This document shows positions 1 through 9,455 of a DNA stretch of 64,000 nt, piece after piece. A program made the position numbers and the translations under genes. Source of the stretch: Bacteroidota bacterium (GTDB lineage Bacteria > Bacteroidota > Bacteroidia > B-17B0 > Aurantibacillaceae); NCBI GenBank assembly GCA_013697245.1, contig JACCXH010000051.1:181794-245793 (forward strand). The letters run 5' to 3'. Below the pieces are notes generated by a model. The model ran no database searches and was not told where the DNA came from. It was given only the letters and a program-made list of their open reading frames with translations. How positions within the stretch are numbered: position 1 is the stretch's first letter; each line of letters opens with the position of its first letter.

Positions 1-215
1 CGCTCTACGACAATGTATATGCTTATTAATAATAATAAAGCAATTGGATACATAATAAACCCGCCTTTAGCGATCATTTCAAGTAAAGAAATTTTCGTTT
101 CAGTAATTTCGGGTGTTGCGGCTGCTGTTTGAATGCCGGTAATTACTTTTGAGGAATCTGTTGAAGCTGCAAGTGTTGCCACGGATGCGCCGGTTTGTAA
201 AATGAAATTTAACAT
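1..215 (-). CDS. MotA/TolQ/ExbB-type proton channel protein, N-terminal part
   Basis: Only the first 71 residues lie in the window; the gene runs off the left edge. The ATG is the complement of 213-215. A leader of about 45 residues rich in Ala, Thr and Ser is followed by ISLLEMIAKGGFIMYPIALL and a hydrophobic run at about residues 52-70. A Gly followed by a MYPI/L-type helix is typical of the first membrane segment of ExbB/TolQ proteins, which with ExbD/TolR form the inner-membrane motor energising TonB or Tol. The family call rests on this one helix; the polar loop and TM2-TM3 are outside, so ExbB cannot be told from TolQ. Confidence 0.7.
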   Translation of the reverse strand, partial: MLNFILQTGASVATLAASTDSSKVITGIQTAAATPEITETKISLLEMIAKGGFIMYPIALLLLISIYIVVE

Positions 216-334
216 TGCTAAATAGTTTAGGTATAAAAATAAGTTTAATAGAAACAAGTAATTATGCCCAAATAAATGATTTTAAACAGTGTTATGTTTA
301 TTATAACAGTAAACGGAAGAAAGGATACAGGGAA

Positions 335-772
335 TTAGGGCCTTTTGTTAAGTGTTAGAGTAACATGCTTCTCTAATTCGGACCTTAGAATATTTACCTG
401 AGATGTTTTTATGCCAAACAGGCTTATCTTTGCTACTTCATCATCGTTATAAGAAATAAAAAGACTACCTTTTTTAACGTTACCAACCTTTTTAACATCT
501 GCAAAAAACAACATTTTATTACTGAAAAGTGTGCGTTTTATCTCTAATTTATCATCAAAAAGCATGGCGTAAGGTGTTAAAAGTAGCCAAATTGTCTGAA
601 ACGACAGAAAAACAGCTGGTATCAATAAAACAAACCCCCATGGAATAAGGTCTAAAATAAAGCTGTACGCTAAATAATCTAAAAGCGTACTCAGTCCAAT
701 GGAAAGTATTAATACCAGAGGATTACGGTCTATATTAATAAGTGCTATTTCTTCTTTTTCTTTGTTTCTCAC
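335..772 (-). CDS. Small membrane protein, possibly PH-like
   Basis: A 145-residue protein of no recognised family. It has a charged N-terminus, two hydrophobic segments (about residues 18-38 and 42-68) and a soluble C-terminal half. The part after the second helix (FDDKLEIKRTLFSNK, then FADVKKVGNVKKGSLFIS) has the strand pattern seen in bacterial PH-like (bPH/YdbT-type) membrane proteins, but that is an impression of fold only. It lies 119 bp upstream of the ExbB/TolQ-like gene on the same strand and may be co-transcribed with it. No catalytic residues are evident. Confidence 0.55.
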   Translation of the reverse strand: MRNKEKEEIALINIDRNPLVLILSIGLSTLLDYLAYSFILDLIPWGFVLLIPAVFLSFQTIWLLLTPYAMLFDDKLEIKRTLFSNKMLFFADVKKVGNVKKGSLFISYNDDEVAKISLFGIKTSQVNILRSELEKHVTLTLNKRP

Positions 773-938
773 AGCGCAAAGTTAAAAATTAAAAAACCTT
801 TAACGTCTATTAATTTTAAATAATAATTATACTTGTATAGATTAGAATATTGCTTTTTTAAAATATTAATTTTAAATTGTAACGTTTTTAAGAATTTACC
901 GTTTAATAATTATATATAAGCTTTTAATTACTACAAAC

Positions 939-2423
939 ATGGTTTCACTAAAAAAATATTATGTTTTAGCATTCCTTTTAATCAGCGCTTTTACAAAAGC
1001 GCAAACATTTGGTGTGGATGATCCTATTGCAGCTATGCTGGATAGTTTAGCATCTCAAAAAATGTTTGAGACTGCATTTTCAAAGCCCGTTTTTCCTAAG
1101 AACAATAAATACAAATTTGGAGTAGATAGTGTACCTAAATATGACGATTATACTTACCAGGCGCGTTTAGCCAAGTTGGATGCTAATTCGCCATTCGATC
1201 TTGTATATAACGAACATGTAAAAGGCTTCATTAATATGTATGCTTTTCGTAAACGCGAAAGTGTTAGCCGTATGATGGGCGTTGCACAATTGTATTACCC
1301 CATGTTTGAAGAAGTTTTTGACCGCTATAATATTCCTTTAGAATTAAAACATTTAGCGGTAATTGAAAGTGCTTTGATCCCTTATGCCAAATCAAGAGCA
1401 GGCGCTACAGGTCTTTGGCAATTCATGTACCCAACGGGTAAAATGTATGGTTTAAATGTTACCTCTTATATCGATCAGCGTTGCGACCCATACAAGGCAA
1501 CAGTTGCAGCCGCAGAATATTTAAAATCGCTTTATGGTATGTTTGGCGATTGGCAAATGGTGCTGGCAGCATATAACGCCGGACCCGGAACGATAAGCAA
1601 AGCTATTAGAAGAAGTGGCGGTAAAAAAACATATTGGGAGATACGCCCATATTTACCTACAGAAACGCAAGGATATGTACCTGCATTTATTGCGGCTAAT
1701 TATGTAATGAGTTATGGACCTGAGCATAATATCTATCCTGCAGTGCCACGCAAAACTTATTTTGAAGTGGATACAGTTGTGGTAAAAGAACAAATGAATT
1801 TTGAACAGCTTTCACAGGCTTTGGATATTACAACTGAAGAGATCTTGTACTTTAATCCTCAATACCGAAAAAATATTATTCCTGCAGGTGGTAACGCTAT
1901 GTGTTTACCAAAAAATAAAATAGGGATCTTTTTAAATAACGAACAGGATATTTATGCTGCTATTCACGCACAGCAAAAAGAAGGCTTGATTGTTGAATCG
2001 TTAGTTGAAGTAAAAAAAGTACATACAGTTAGATCTGGAGAAAAATTAAGCACCATTGCCAGAAAATATGGCGTTACAGTTTCAGATTTAAGAAGTTGGA
2101 ATTATGTTGGAAAAAAAGGTGTAAAACCCGGAAAGAAAATAATTGTGTATGTAAGAGAACAACCAAAGTCTAAAGAACTTGAAATTAAAGTTGATGGAAA
2201 GAACGACCAGAACTTAGCAGCAAATAAAGACAAAGACGGAAAACTTGTTGCTGAAAATGCTTCCTCTAAGAGTGAATTCATTTGGCATAAAGTAAAAAAG
2301 GGCGAATCGTTGTTTAGTATTGCTCAAAAACATGGCGTTGAAGTTGCAGATATTAAATCAATGAACAATTTAAAATCAAACAGTCTTACCTTCGGACAAT
2401 TACTGAAAGTTAAAAGTAAATAA
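939..2423 (+). CDS. LysM-containing membrane-bound lytic murein transglycosylase (MltD-like)
   Basis: A 494-residue exported peptidoglycan hydrolase. Signal peptide at residues 1-21 (ends TKAQ). The SLT/GH23 domain covers about residues 125-240, with the catalytic Glu at 143 in VIESAL, followed by GATGLWQFM and AAYNAGPG, the standard GH23 motifs. Two LysM domains follow (about 359-402 and 448-492; HTVRSGEKLSTIARKYGV and HKVKKGESLFSIAQKHGV) that bind glycan. The family cleaves the MurNAc-GlcNAc bond to give 1,6-anhydro-MurNAc. MltD is the closest architecture. There is no lipobox, so it is probably periplasmic. Single-gene unit with its own terminator at 2449-2474. Confidence 0.9.
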   Translation: MVSLKKYYVLAFLLISAFTKAQTFGVDDPIAAMLDSLASQKMFETAFSKPVFPKNNKYKFGVDSVPKYDDYTYQARLAKLDANSPFDLVYNEHVKGFINMYAFRKRESVSRMMGVAQLYYPMFEEVFDRYNIPLELKHLAVIESALIPYAKSRAGATGLWQFMYPTGKMYGLNVTSYIDQRCDPYKATVAAAEYLKSLYGMFGDWQMVLAAYNAGPGTISKAIRRSGGKKTYWEIRPYLPTETQGYVPAFIAANYVMSYGPEHNIYPAVPRKTYFEVDTVVVKEQMNFEQLSQALDITTEEILYFNPQYRKNIIPAGGNAMCLPKNKIGIFLNNEQDIYAAIHAQQKEGLIVESLVEVKKVHTVRSGEKLSTIARKYGVTVSDLRSWNYVGKKGVKPGKKIIVYVREQPKSKELEIKVDGKNDQNLAANKDKDGKLVAENASSKSEFIWHKVKKGESLFSIAQKHGVEVADIKSMNNLKSNSLTFGQLLKVKSK

Positions 2424-2448
2424 TCTCTATAAATTACCTTATTGTATA

Positions 2449-2474
2449 AAATGCCCGTAAACCGGGCATTTTTC
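2449..2474 (+). terminator. Intrinsic terminator after the lytic transglycosylase gene
   Basis: Nine-base perfect arms (AAATGCCCG, 2449-2457; CGGGCATTT, 2463-2471) around a five-base loop, with a T run 2469-2473. It starts 25 bp after the stop codon of the upstream gene. Confidence 0.85.
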
Positions 2475-2609
2475 GTTTATGAAAAGAATGGACTGTGTAA
2501 ATTTTTATTTCTTTTTGCGATAAATGCGAAAAAATATATTTTATTTACATTTTATACTACAAACCTTTAAAGCTAAAAAAATACTTTTGATAAAAATTAT
2601 TAACCAGCT

Positions 2610-5078
2610 ATGAAAATTAAACTATTAGTATTAAGCTTTATTTGTTTATCGAATGTTATTTTTTCGCAGATGACACAAACCGTAAAAGGTAAAGTAGTAG
2701 ATAAGGTTACGGGTATTGGTTTGCCGGGTGCTATTGTTCAATTAAGATCTTCTGCACTTAATTTAGTTGTAACTGCCAATAACGACGGTTACTTTAAACT
2801 ACAAAATGTTCCTGTTGGCCGTCAATCATTTTTATTTTCTTACACAGGATACAAACCGGTGCCGGTGAGTGATGTGATCATTACTTCCGGAAAAGAAATG
2901 GTATTAAATATAGAGTTGGAAGAAAGTACCATTAATATTTCAGAAGTAGAAGTAAAAGCATCAAATGATACGGATGTTGTAAATAATATGCAATCGGTCA
3001 ACATGAAATCTTTTAGTATAGAAGAAACCGAGCGTTATGCCGGATCACGCCAGGATCCTGCGCGTATGGCAGCAAATTTTGCAGGCGTGCAGGGTACAAA
3101 TGACTCAAGAAATGATATTGTGGTACGCGGTAACAGTCCTGCAGGTTTGCTTTGGCGTTTAGAGGACATTGATATTCCAAACCCAAATCACTTTGCAGTA
3201 GCAGGTTCTGCCGGCGGGCCGCAAAGTATCATCAATAATAAATATTTATCTAACAGCGAATTTTATACAGGCGCATTTCCCGCCAATTATGGTAATGCGC
3301 TTGGAGGTGTTTTCGATCTTAAAATGCGAAACGGTAATAACGAAAAACACGAACGCACTTTTCAGTTTGGTGTTTTGGGTACCGAACTTACAATGGAAGG
3401 CCCAATAAATAAAAAAACAGGCGCCAGTTATTTGGTAACCTACCGTTATTCTACCTTAGCCATATTTAGCAGTGTAAATTTTAAAATAGGAACTAGTGCT
3501 GTGCCAAGTTACCAGGATATGGGCGTAAGGCTTAGTTTTCCTACAAAAAAAGCAGGCGTGTTTACGTTTAATAGCATTGGCGGCTTAAGTAATATTAAAA
3601 TAATTTTAAGTAAAACTTACGAAAGACCAAAAGAACTTTATGGCGATCTGAATCGCGATCAGTATTTTGCTTCTAATATGGGCGTTGGAATTTTAAATAA
3701 TGTGTACGCGTTAAATAGTCGCACCGTTATGAAAACCAGCCTGGCATATGGTGTGCAGACATTAGACGTAAATCATTACTTGATCTTAAGAGACGATAAT
3801 TTTAAGCCTAACGATACATTGCCACATATTTTAGGATACAATTTTTACGAAGGTAAAACAACATTGGCCTGGTATGTAAAAAGTAAATTAAACCCTAAGA
3901 ACAGTATTAAAGCGGGTTTCTTTGCCAATCGTATTGATGTAAATTTTCACGATGAGGTAAAAATAAATTCTTTGTATGATACAATTGCACAAACAATAAA
4001 TAATAAACCATTTAAAACAAGAATAGATACCAAGACCAATTTTTATTTATTGCAACCGTATGTAAGTTTTGTACACAAGTTCAACGAAAAATTAAGTTTA
4101 AACACAGGAGTGTTCACACAATACCTAACGCTTAATAATAAATATAGTGTAGAACCCCGCGCGAGTTTGCGTTACCAGTTCAAACCTAATCAGGTATTTA
4201 GTTTGGCATATGGCTTACATAGTCAAATGCAATCAACCTACTTGTACTTTGCAGTACCGGATAGTATTGTAAATCCGGGTACAAGCCCAAACACCGGTGT
4301 TTTAGTGGCGAATAAAGACCGTGTATTGAGTAACAAAGATCTTGGTTTTACAAAAAGTCAGCATTTTGTTTTAGGGTATGATTATTTTGTAACGAAGCAT
4401 TTAAAATTTAAAACCGAAGTGTATTACCAATATATCTGGAATGCCCCGGTATATGTTGTTCCTTCTAGTGTTTCAACGCTTAATAGTGGCGCTACATTTA
4501 ACCGCTTCTTTCCAATTTACACGATGGTTAATAACGGAAGCGGTTATAATTATGGTTTAGAATTTACTGTAGAAAAATTATTCCACAAACATTATTTTTT
4601 TATGTTTAGTGGTAGTTTATTCGAAAGTAAGTATACACCAAGCAATGGTAAAACTTCCAACACCAATTTTAACGGTAATTATATGACCAATTTATTAGGC
4701 GGTTATGAATTTAATGTAGGAAAAAATAAAAAAGATATTTTAAGCCTGGGTGGTAAAATAACTTATGGTGGAGGTAAGCGTTATTCGCCCGTTAATATTG
4801 CCGCCAGCAATGCCGTAATGGATGTTGTGGCGCAGGATGATAAAGTAAATACTTTACAGTTTCCGGCATATAACAGACTTGACCTTAGAGTCTCTTATAA
4901 AATAAACGGTAAAAAAGTAGCTACCGAAATAGCTTTAGACCTTGTAAATGTTTTAAGTACCAAAAATATTTTAGCTTTAAGTTATGCGCCCGATCCGTCT
5001 AATATCAATGCCAACCCGCTGGTGCAAAATTATCAATTGGGCTTTTTGCCATTGTTTTATGTAAAGTTTGATTTTTAG
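2610..5078 (+). CDS. TonB-dependent receptor with carboxypeptidase-regulatory N-terminal domain
   Basis: An 822-residue outer-membrane protein. Signal peptide 1-20 (NVIFSQ). A CarboxypepD_reg-like beta domain spans about 24-105 (VKGKVVDKVTGIGLPGAIVQL, NDGYFKLQNVPVG), then a plug domain (about 115-235, with NDIVVRGNSPAGLLW) and a 22-strand-type barrel to a C-terminal aromatic residue (YVKFDF). Such receptors import a ligand using the TonB-ExbBD motor. The ligand is unknown, and there is no SusD-like partner next to it, so it is not a classic polysaccharide-utilisation pair. Length is normal for the group. The upstream gap is A/T-rich with no clear operator. Confidence 0.88.
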   Translation: MKIKLLVLSFICLSNVIFSQMTQTVKGKVVDKVTGIGLPGAIVQLRSSALNLVVTANNDGYFKLQNVPVGRQSFLFSYTGYKPVPVSDVIITSGKEMVLNIELEESTINISEVEVKASNDTDVVNNMQSVNMKSFSIEETERYAGSRQDPARMAANFAGVQGTNDSRNDIVVRGNSPAGLLWRLEDIDIPNPNHFAVAGSAGGPQSIINNKYLSNSEFYTGAFPANYGNALGGVFDLKMRNGNNEKHERTFQFGVLGTELTMEGPINKKTGASYLVTYRYSTLAIFSSVNFKIGTSAVPSYQDMGVRLSFPTKKAGVFTFNSIGGLSNIKIILSKTYERPKELYGDLNRDQYFASNMGVGILNNVYALNSRTVMKTSLAYGVQTLDVNHYLILRDDNFKPNDTLPHILGYNFYEGKTTLAWYVKSKLNPKNSIKAGFFANRIDVNFHDEVKINSLYDTIAQTINNKPFKTRIDTKTNFYLLQPYVSFVHKFNEKLSLNTGVFTQYLTLNNKYSVEPRASLRYQFKPNQVFSLAYGLHSQMQSTYLYFAVPDSIVNPGTSPNTGVLVANKDRVLSNKDLGFTKSQHFVLGYDYFVTKHLKFKTEVYYQYIWNAPVYVVPSSVSTLNSGATFNRFFPIYTMVNNGSGYNYGLEFTVEKLFHKHYFFMFSGSLFESKYTPSNGKTSNTNFNGNYMTNLLGGYEFNVGKNKKDILSLGGKITYGGGKRYSPVNIAASNAVMDVVAQDDKVNTLQFPAYNRLDLRVSYKINGKKVATEIALDLVNVLSTKNILALSYAPDPSNINANPLVQNYQLGFLPLFYVKFDF

Positions 5079-5089
5079 AAAACCATATT

Positions 5090-5205
5090 TTTTAGCCGTT
5101 ATTTTCACGAATTAACGCTAAATCGCGATTTACACTAATACTATATGAATTCAATTGGCTTTAAAATTTTTGTTAGTGAAAATTCGTGTAATTAGTGGCT
5201 ATTAT
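5090..5205. repeat. Imperfect inverted repeat in intergenic DNA
   Basis: Two imperfectly complementary arms (about 5093-5113, and 5182-5201 containing AATTCGTGTAATTAGTGGCT) match at roughly 16 of 20 positions when one is reversed. The arms are built of the words TTCACGAATTA and GAAAATTCGTG. Such words recur in intergenic repeats of other Bacteroidota genomes (my general recollection). No coding potential. Confidence 0.45.
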
Positions 5206-5234
5206 CTTTTCTAAAATTGTAATTTTGTGCCTGT

Positions 5235-6566
5235 ATGACAAAAATTTTAATAATCGGGGCCGGGCGCTCTACTGTTTCATTGATAGATTATTTGCTAAAG
5301 AACTCTTTGGTTTATGATTGGAAAATAACTGTAGCAGACGTTGATATAAAATTAGCACAAGAAAAAATTGCCAATCACCCAAATGGAAAAGCCATTAGTT
5401 TTGATATTAAGAACGAAGAAAAACGCCGTTTAATTATTATTGAACATGATTTTATAATATCCATGTTACCTGCCTTTATGCATGCCGATGTTGCAAGGGA
5501 TTGTGTGGAGTTTGGCAAACATATGGCCACAGCCAGTTATGTGAGTGCCGATATGAAAGCCTTGGATAATGAAGCAAAGAAAAAAAATACCATCTTATTA
5601 AATGAGTGCGGCCTTGATCCGGGAATTGATCATGCCAGCGCTATGAAATTAATTGATGAGATAAAACACCAGGGAGGTGAAGTATTGTCTTTCAAATCGT
5701 ACTGCGGTGGTTTAGTAGCGCCGGAAAGTAACGATAATCCCTGGGGATATAAATTTAGCTGGAACCCGCGCAACGTTGTTTTAGCAGGGCAAGGCACCGC
5801 ACAATATTTGCACGAAGGCCAATTAAAATTCATTCCTTACAATCGTTTATATACACAAAGCGATATTGTTGAAATGGATGGATATGGAAAATTTGATGCG
5901 TATGCTAACCGCGATAGTATAAGTTATATAGAGGCGTACGGTTTGGAGAATATTAAAACAATGGTAAGAGGCACACTGCGTCAGTATGGTTATTGTAAAG
6001 CATGGAATGTATTTGTGAAGTTGGGATTAACAGATGATTCTTCAAAAATAACACATGCCAATAAATTAACATATACATCATTACTTGGTTCATTTCTTCC
6101 TCCCGCAAGTGGGAACTTAAAAGAGCGACTAAAAAATTTTATGGGCGATGCCTGGGATGCGGAGATCGAAAAACAAATGGAGTATTTGGAATTATTCTCT
6201 GATAAAAAGATAAAGATGCAGGAAGGAACACCCGCACAATTATTACAGGCTTTGCTGGAAGAAAAATGGAAATTAATGCCGAATGATAAAGATATGATTG
6301 TCATGCAACATCAATTTGAATACACGTTGCCGGGTAAGAGTATTCAAAAATTAAATTCATCTTTAGTAGTGATAGGAAAGGATGAGCAACACACAGGCAT
6401 GGCCTTAACAGTGGGCTTACCTCTGGCTATTACTGTAAAGAATTTTTTAACCAAACAATTTAACTTAACCGGTGTTCAGATTCCAACTAAAAAAGAAATT
6501 TATTTGCCGTTGTTAAAAGAATTGGAAGAATATAAAATAATATTTACCGAAAAAGTAATTCAATAA
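5235..6566 (+). CDS. Saccharopine dehydrogenase family oxidoreductase
   Basis: A 443-residue cytosolic enzyme. The N-terminus is a Rossmann fold (ILIIGAGRSTVSLIDYLL at 4-21), followed by DFIISMLPAFMH at about 75-86, the conserved cysteine-containing NECGLDPGIDHASAM (about 127-141) and the C-terminal Sacchrp_dh_C region. This pattern matches the glutamate-forming saccharopine dehydrogenase (LYS9-like), which oxidises saccharopine to 2-aminoadipate semialdehyde plus glutamate in lysine catabolism. No LKR partner is adjacent, so the exact substrate is inferred. A TAATTTTG -7 box (5220-5227) sits only seven bases before the ATG, suggesting a very short leader. Confidence 0.85.
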   Translation: MTKILIIGAGRSTVSLIDYLLKNSLVYDWKITVADVDIKLAQEKIANHPNGKAISFDIKNEEKRRLIIIEHDFIISMLPAFMHADVARDCVEFGKHMATASYVSADMKALDNEAKKKNTILLNECGLDPGIDHASAMKLIDEIKHQGGEVLSFKSYCGGLVAPESNDNPWGYKFSWNPRNVVLAGQGTAQYLHEGQLKFIPYNRLYTQSDIVEMDGYGKFDAYANRDSISYIEAYGLENIKTMVRGTLRQYGYCKAWNVFVKLGLTDDSSKITHANKLTYTSLLGSFLPPASGNLKERLKNFMGDAWDAEIEKQMEYLELFSDKKIKMQEGTPAQLLQALLEEKWKLMPNDKDMIVMQHQFEYTLPGKSIQKLNSSLVVIGKDEQHTGMALTVGLPLAITVKNFLTKQFNLTGVQIPTKKEIYLPLLKELEEYKIIFTEKVIQ

Positions 6567-6598
6567 AAAAAGCCCTTCAGAAATGAGGGGCTTTTTGT
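6566..6598. terminator. Bidirectional terminator between convergent genes
   Basis: Stem 6568-6580 with 6585-6597 (one G-T pair) closed by a GAAA tetraloop, with A and T runs on the two flanks. It lies between the stop of the saccharopine dehydrogenase-like gene (+) and the stop of the DUF4412-like gene (-), and can serve both. Confidence 0.85.
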
Positions 6599-6616
6599 TT
6601 TTAATAAGATCATTAA

Positions 6617-7321
6617 TTATTTTTCGGCTTGTGCCGCTTTCATTTTATCGTTCCACTCTTTGTAAGTAAGCATTTTGTAACCATCTGTGCTAACATTAAA
6701 AATAGCATCGTCTATTGGTGTGGTTAAAACCTCGGTGGTGGTAATTAATATTTTCATATCCATTCCTTGTTGGCTTTGATTAATTTCAAACTCTAACGGA
6801 TAACCTTTCAGATCTCCAAAATCCATCATCATACCTCTGCCACCTGATTTTTTACCCTGCGCAACTGTAGATTTAATTTTATCAGTCACCCAAAGATTCA
6901 TTTTGTTTTCTTTTTTATCTTTCTCAATAACAGTTACAATAGCTTTTGTGCACTCGTAACCGGCAATCATTTTTTTATCGGTAGTGTATTCGATCTTTGG
7001 TTTTGGTTCGGCTTTTTCGCTTTTGCTTGCTGCATCTAGCTCTTCTTTAGTAGCTGTATACCCACTCTTATTTCCCATTTGTTCAGAGATCGATGTTAAT
7101 TTTTTGCCATCAAAAGAACTTACAGAAGTGATCATCATACTACTAATTTCGTTCCTGTATTTATCGCCTTTTACGTAGTTAACCATATCCTGTTCGCCAA
7201 AACCGGCATACTCAGGAGGTAAGCCTTCTATTTTCATACTCATTTTAACGGTATAATTATCTTGGGCAATTGCACAAGCTGTAATAAATAATAATGCAGC
7301 CGACGTGATTATTTTTTTCAT
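6617..7321 (-). CDS. Exported DUF4412-like protein
   Basis: About 234 residues from the chosen start. An ATG 48 bp further upstream is in frame, but the one at 7321 begins a normal signal peptide (MKKIITSAALLFITACAIAQ), so I use it. The mature part has a beta-rich pattern: YTVKMSMKIEG at the start, KMIAGYECTKAIVTV in the middle and NLWVTDKI. The phrase 'IAGYxCxKA...' followed by a 'lWvT' strand is typical of DUF4412/GLPGLI-like periplasmic proteins of Bacteroidota, function unknown. It resembles the two lipoproteins just upstream in layout (GLKxxKIKxTM...DAWYTKDLG), so the three may be one family. Confidence 0.65.
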   Translation of the reverse strand: MKKIITSAALLFITACAIAQDNYTVKMSMKIEGLPPEYAGFGEQDMVNYVKGDKYRNEISSMMITSVSSFDGKKLTSISEQMGNKSGYTATKEELDAASKSEKAEPKPKIEYTTDKKMIAGYECTKAIVTVIEKDKKENKMNLWVTDKIKSTVAQGKKSGGRGMMMDFGDLKGYPLEFEINQSQQGMDMKILITTTEVLTTPIDDAIFNVSTDGYKMLTYKEWNDKMKAAQAEK

Positions 7322-7419
7322 TTTATTGTTTTTAAAGTTTGTTATATTACTATTCAAATATAGCGCCAAATTAAAAATAAATTGGTGTTAAATTTACGTA
7401 AAAGTACAAAAGGAAATTA

Positions 7420-8106
7420 TTATTGAAGATTGGCAAAAAACTTAGCCATTTCTTCTTTTGAAACGATTTTCATGGATGCGGGAATCTCAAAAGTGTTTTC
7501 AGGCACTTCCACTTTTTTTAATGATTTGGCTACAAAATGCATTTCAAGACCCATTTTTTTAACCCTGTAATCTAATAAAACACCTTTAACCTGCGAGTAG
7601 GGATTTAAAGCATTGCATTCTTCCATACCCAGGTCTTTTGTATACCAGGCATCAAAAGTAATGGTTGGGTTATTAACCATTGTTATTTTAATTTTATAGG
7701 CTTTTAAACCGATGATCTTTTTTGTTTCTTTTGTTTCTTCAATCTTTATAGCAAAATCAAGATTATCGGTAATAATATCTTTTTCATTCTCGATACATGC
7801 TTGTTTAATATCCATGAACTTAACGGTTTGTGCAACCGTTTTAGCTTTAGTATCGCCAATAATAGCGGTATTAAACATTCCCATGGTGCTCATCTCAATA
7901 GCAAACTTATCTTTTTTATATTTTAGAGTGGCCGAGCTTGGCGCTAAACCATAAAGCGGATGTTGCTCATCAATAGCCTTTGTGTCAAATTCAATAATGC
8001 CTTCTTCGCTGCCGCCTGTTTTATCAAGCGAACATGAGTTACAACCGAAAAGCATAAAAGCTGCGATTATAAAAACGTACTTAGATATAGATTTAAAAAT
8101 TGTCAA
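7420..8106 (-). CDS. Putative lipoprotein, first of two close paralogues
   Basis: A 228-residue lipoprotein of unknown function. Signal peptide with lipobox LFGC near residue 22. The mature protein starts EEGIIEFDTKAIDEQHPLYG and contains ATLKYKKDKFAIEM, KKIIGLKAYKIKITM, FDAWYTKDLGMEECNALNPY and VLLDYRVKKMGLEMHF. It is paralogous along its whole length to the gene at 8246-8926 (same motif order, most positions identical), so a tandem duplication is clear. Both lie on the minus strand with 139 bp between them. The duplication and fold similarity to the DUF4412-like neighbour suggest an envelope role, not further defined. Confidence 0.7.
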   Translation of the reverse strand: MTIFKSISKYVFIIAAFMLFGCNSCSLDKTGGSEEGIIEFDTKAIDEQHPLYGLAPSSATLKYKKDKFAIEMSTMGMFNTAIIGDTKAKTVAQTVKFMDIKQACIENEKDIITDNLDFAIKIEETKETKKIIGLKAYKIKITMVNNPTITFDAWYTKDLGMEECNALNPYSQVKGVLLDYRVKKMGLEMHFVAKSLKKVEVPENTFEIPASMKIVSKEEMAKFFANLQ

Positions 8107-8245
8107 AATTATAGTCGGCTAATGTATAAAATTAAATTAAGATTAAAAATAAAAGCTTTTTCTTTTAAGAATAGTTTAAAACTAAAATAGGTAGGGGATT
8201 TTTGATGACCGGAAAGAAGCTACAAATTAACCGATGAGAATAGGT

Positions 8246-8926
8246 TTAATTAGAGAAAACCTTTGCCAGTTCTTCTTTACAAACGATCTTCATAGAGGAT
8301 GGGATCTCAAAAGTAGATTCAGAAACCTCTACCTGGCTCCTTGATTTTGCAATAAAATGCATTTCCATACCCATTTTTTTTACCCTATAATCCAGTAAAA
8401 CACCTTTTATTTGTGCATATGGGTTTAAACTGTTACAATCCGACATTCCCAATTCCTTTGTGTACCAGGCATCAAACTTAACGCTTGGATCGTTAGCCAT
8501 GGTTACCTTGATTTTATGACTTTTAAGGCCAATGATTTTTTTTGTTTCGTTGGTTTCTTCAATTTTTAAAACAAAATTAAGGTTATCGGCTAAAATATCT
8601 TTTTCACTCTCTATGCAGGCTTCTTTGATATCAAGAAACTTAACGGTTTGAGTAACTGTTTTTGCTTTTAGGTCGCCAATAATAGACGTGTTGAACATGC
8701 CCATAGAGGTCATTTCAAGGGCAAATTTCTCTTTTTTGTATTTTAATGTGGCCGAAGTGGGCGCCATACCATATAATGGGTGCTTTTCGTCAACTGCCGC
8801 AGCCGAAAATTCAATGATCCCTTCTTCATCAGCATTAGTAGTAGCTTCGCCTTGTTTGCACGAATACAATACTATTGCCAACAAAACAAAAACAGATCTA
8901 ATTATAAAGTCTTTAATAATATTCAC
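8246..8926 (-). CDS. Putative lipoprotein, second paralogue
   Basis: 226 residues; lipobox LYSC at about residues 20-23, then a short linker. The mature part mirrors the downstream paralogue: EEGIIEFSAAAVDEKHPLYG, ATLKYKKEKFALEM, KKIIGLKSHKIKVTM, FDAWYTKELGMSDCNSLNPY, LLDYRVKKMGMEMHF. Differences cluster in the signal peptide and first ten mature residues, as expected for an old duplication under shared constraint. Function unknown. A minus-strand terminator (8972-9001) lies just upstream, so transcription of this gene starts independently of the 9028-9405 gene. Confidence 0.7.
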   Translation of the reverse strand: MNIIKDFIIRSVFVLLAIVLYSCKQGEATTNADEEGIIEFSAAAVDEKHPLYGMAPTSATLKYKKEKFALEMTSMGMFNTSIIGDLKAKTVTQTVKFLDIKEACIESEKDILADNLNFVLKIEETNETKKIIGLKSHKIKVTMANDPSVKFDAWYTKELGMSDCNSLNPYAQIKGVLLDYRVKKMGMEMHFIAKSRSQVEVSESTFEIPSSMKIVCKEELAKVFSN

Positions 8927-8971
8927 AATATATAATAGACAATATATGCATTAAAATTTAATATAAAAAAC

Positions 8972-9001
8972 AAAAAGCTATCCTTTTTCGGATAGCTTTT
9001 A
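8972..9001 (-). terminator. Intrinsic terminator of the small lipoprotein gene
   Basis: Perfect 11-bp stem (8973-8983 with 8990-9000) and six-base loop. On the minus strand it is followed by a T-rich run. It begins 27 bp beyond the stop of the 9028-9405 gene. Confidence 0.85.
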
Positions 9002-9027
9002 TAAAAGTCTTTAAAATTATAAATGAT

Positions 9028-9405
9028 CTATTTTAATGTCACCGTCTTAGTTGCGCCTTTACCTTCTTCCAATTTTATAATGCCTGTACCAATAAGGGTT
9101 CTTGTGCTTGGGGAAGTTAATATTACAGTAGCCCTGATATCATAAATAGCCGGTAATTTAAAGGTAAATTTAACCTCGCCACCTGCATCAGTAGTACCGT
9201 TTGCTTTTACATCGGCTGTTACAGTTCCGCCACTTGATGTTTTAATGGTAGCGTACAATAAAACCGTTGCATTATTAACCGGAATGCCTAACGAATCTAC
9301 ACAGTTTATAGTAGCCTTACAATCTGTATTTTTAACACAGGAAGTATTAGTCAGAGCGAATGTTGAGATCAAAAATCCAGCAAGAATTATTGCAATTGGT
9401 TTCAT
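9028..9405 (-). CDS. Small exported protein, likely lipoprotein
   Basis: 125 residues. The N-terminus is hydrophobic and ends in TNTSC at residues 19-23, a plausible lipobox. The mature part looks like one Ig-like/carboxypeptidase-regulatory beta sandwich: CKATINCVDSLGIPVNNATVLLYA, then GTTDAGGEVKFTFKLPAIYDIRA, the 'proprietary variable + T-x-x-x-G' pattern of the CarboxypepD_reg and Bacteroidota 'prealbumin-like' folds. No function can be assigned. It is divergent from the cyclophilin gene with only 50 bp between starts, so the promoters must be back to back. Confidence 0.6.
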   Translation of the reverse strand: MKPIAIILAGFLISTFALTNTSCVKNTDCKATINCVDSLGIPVNNATVLLYATIKTSSGGTVTADVKANGTTDAGGEVKFTFKLPAIYDIRATVILTSPSTRTLIGTGIIKLEEGKGATKTVTLK

Positions 9406-9455
9406 ATTAAAATAATATTGATATTAGCTTAACAAATATAAGCAAAGTATTTTAA

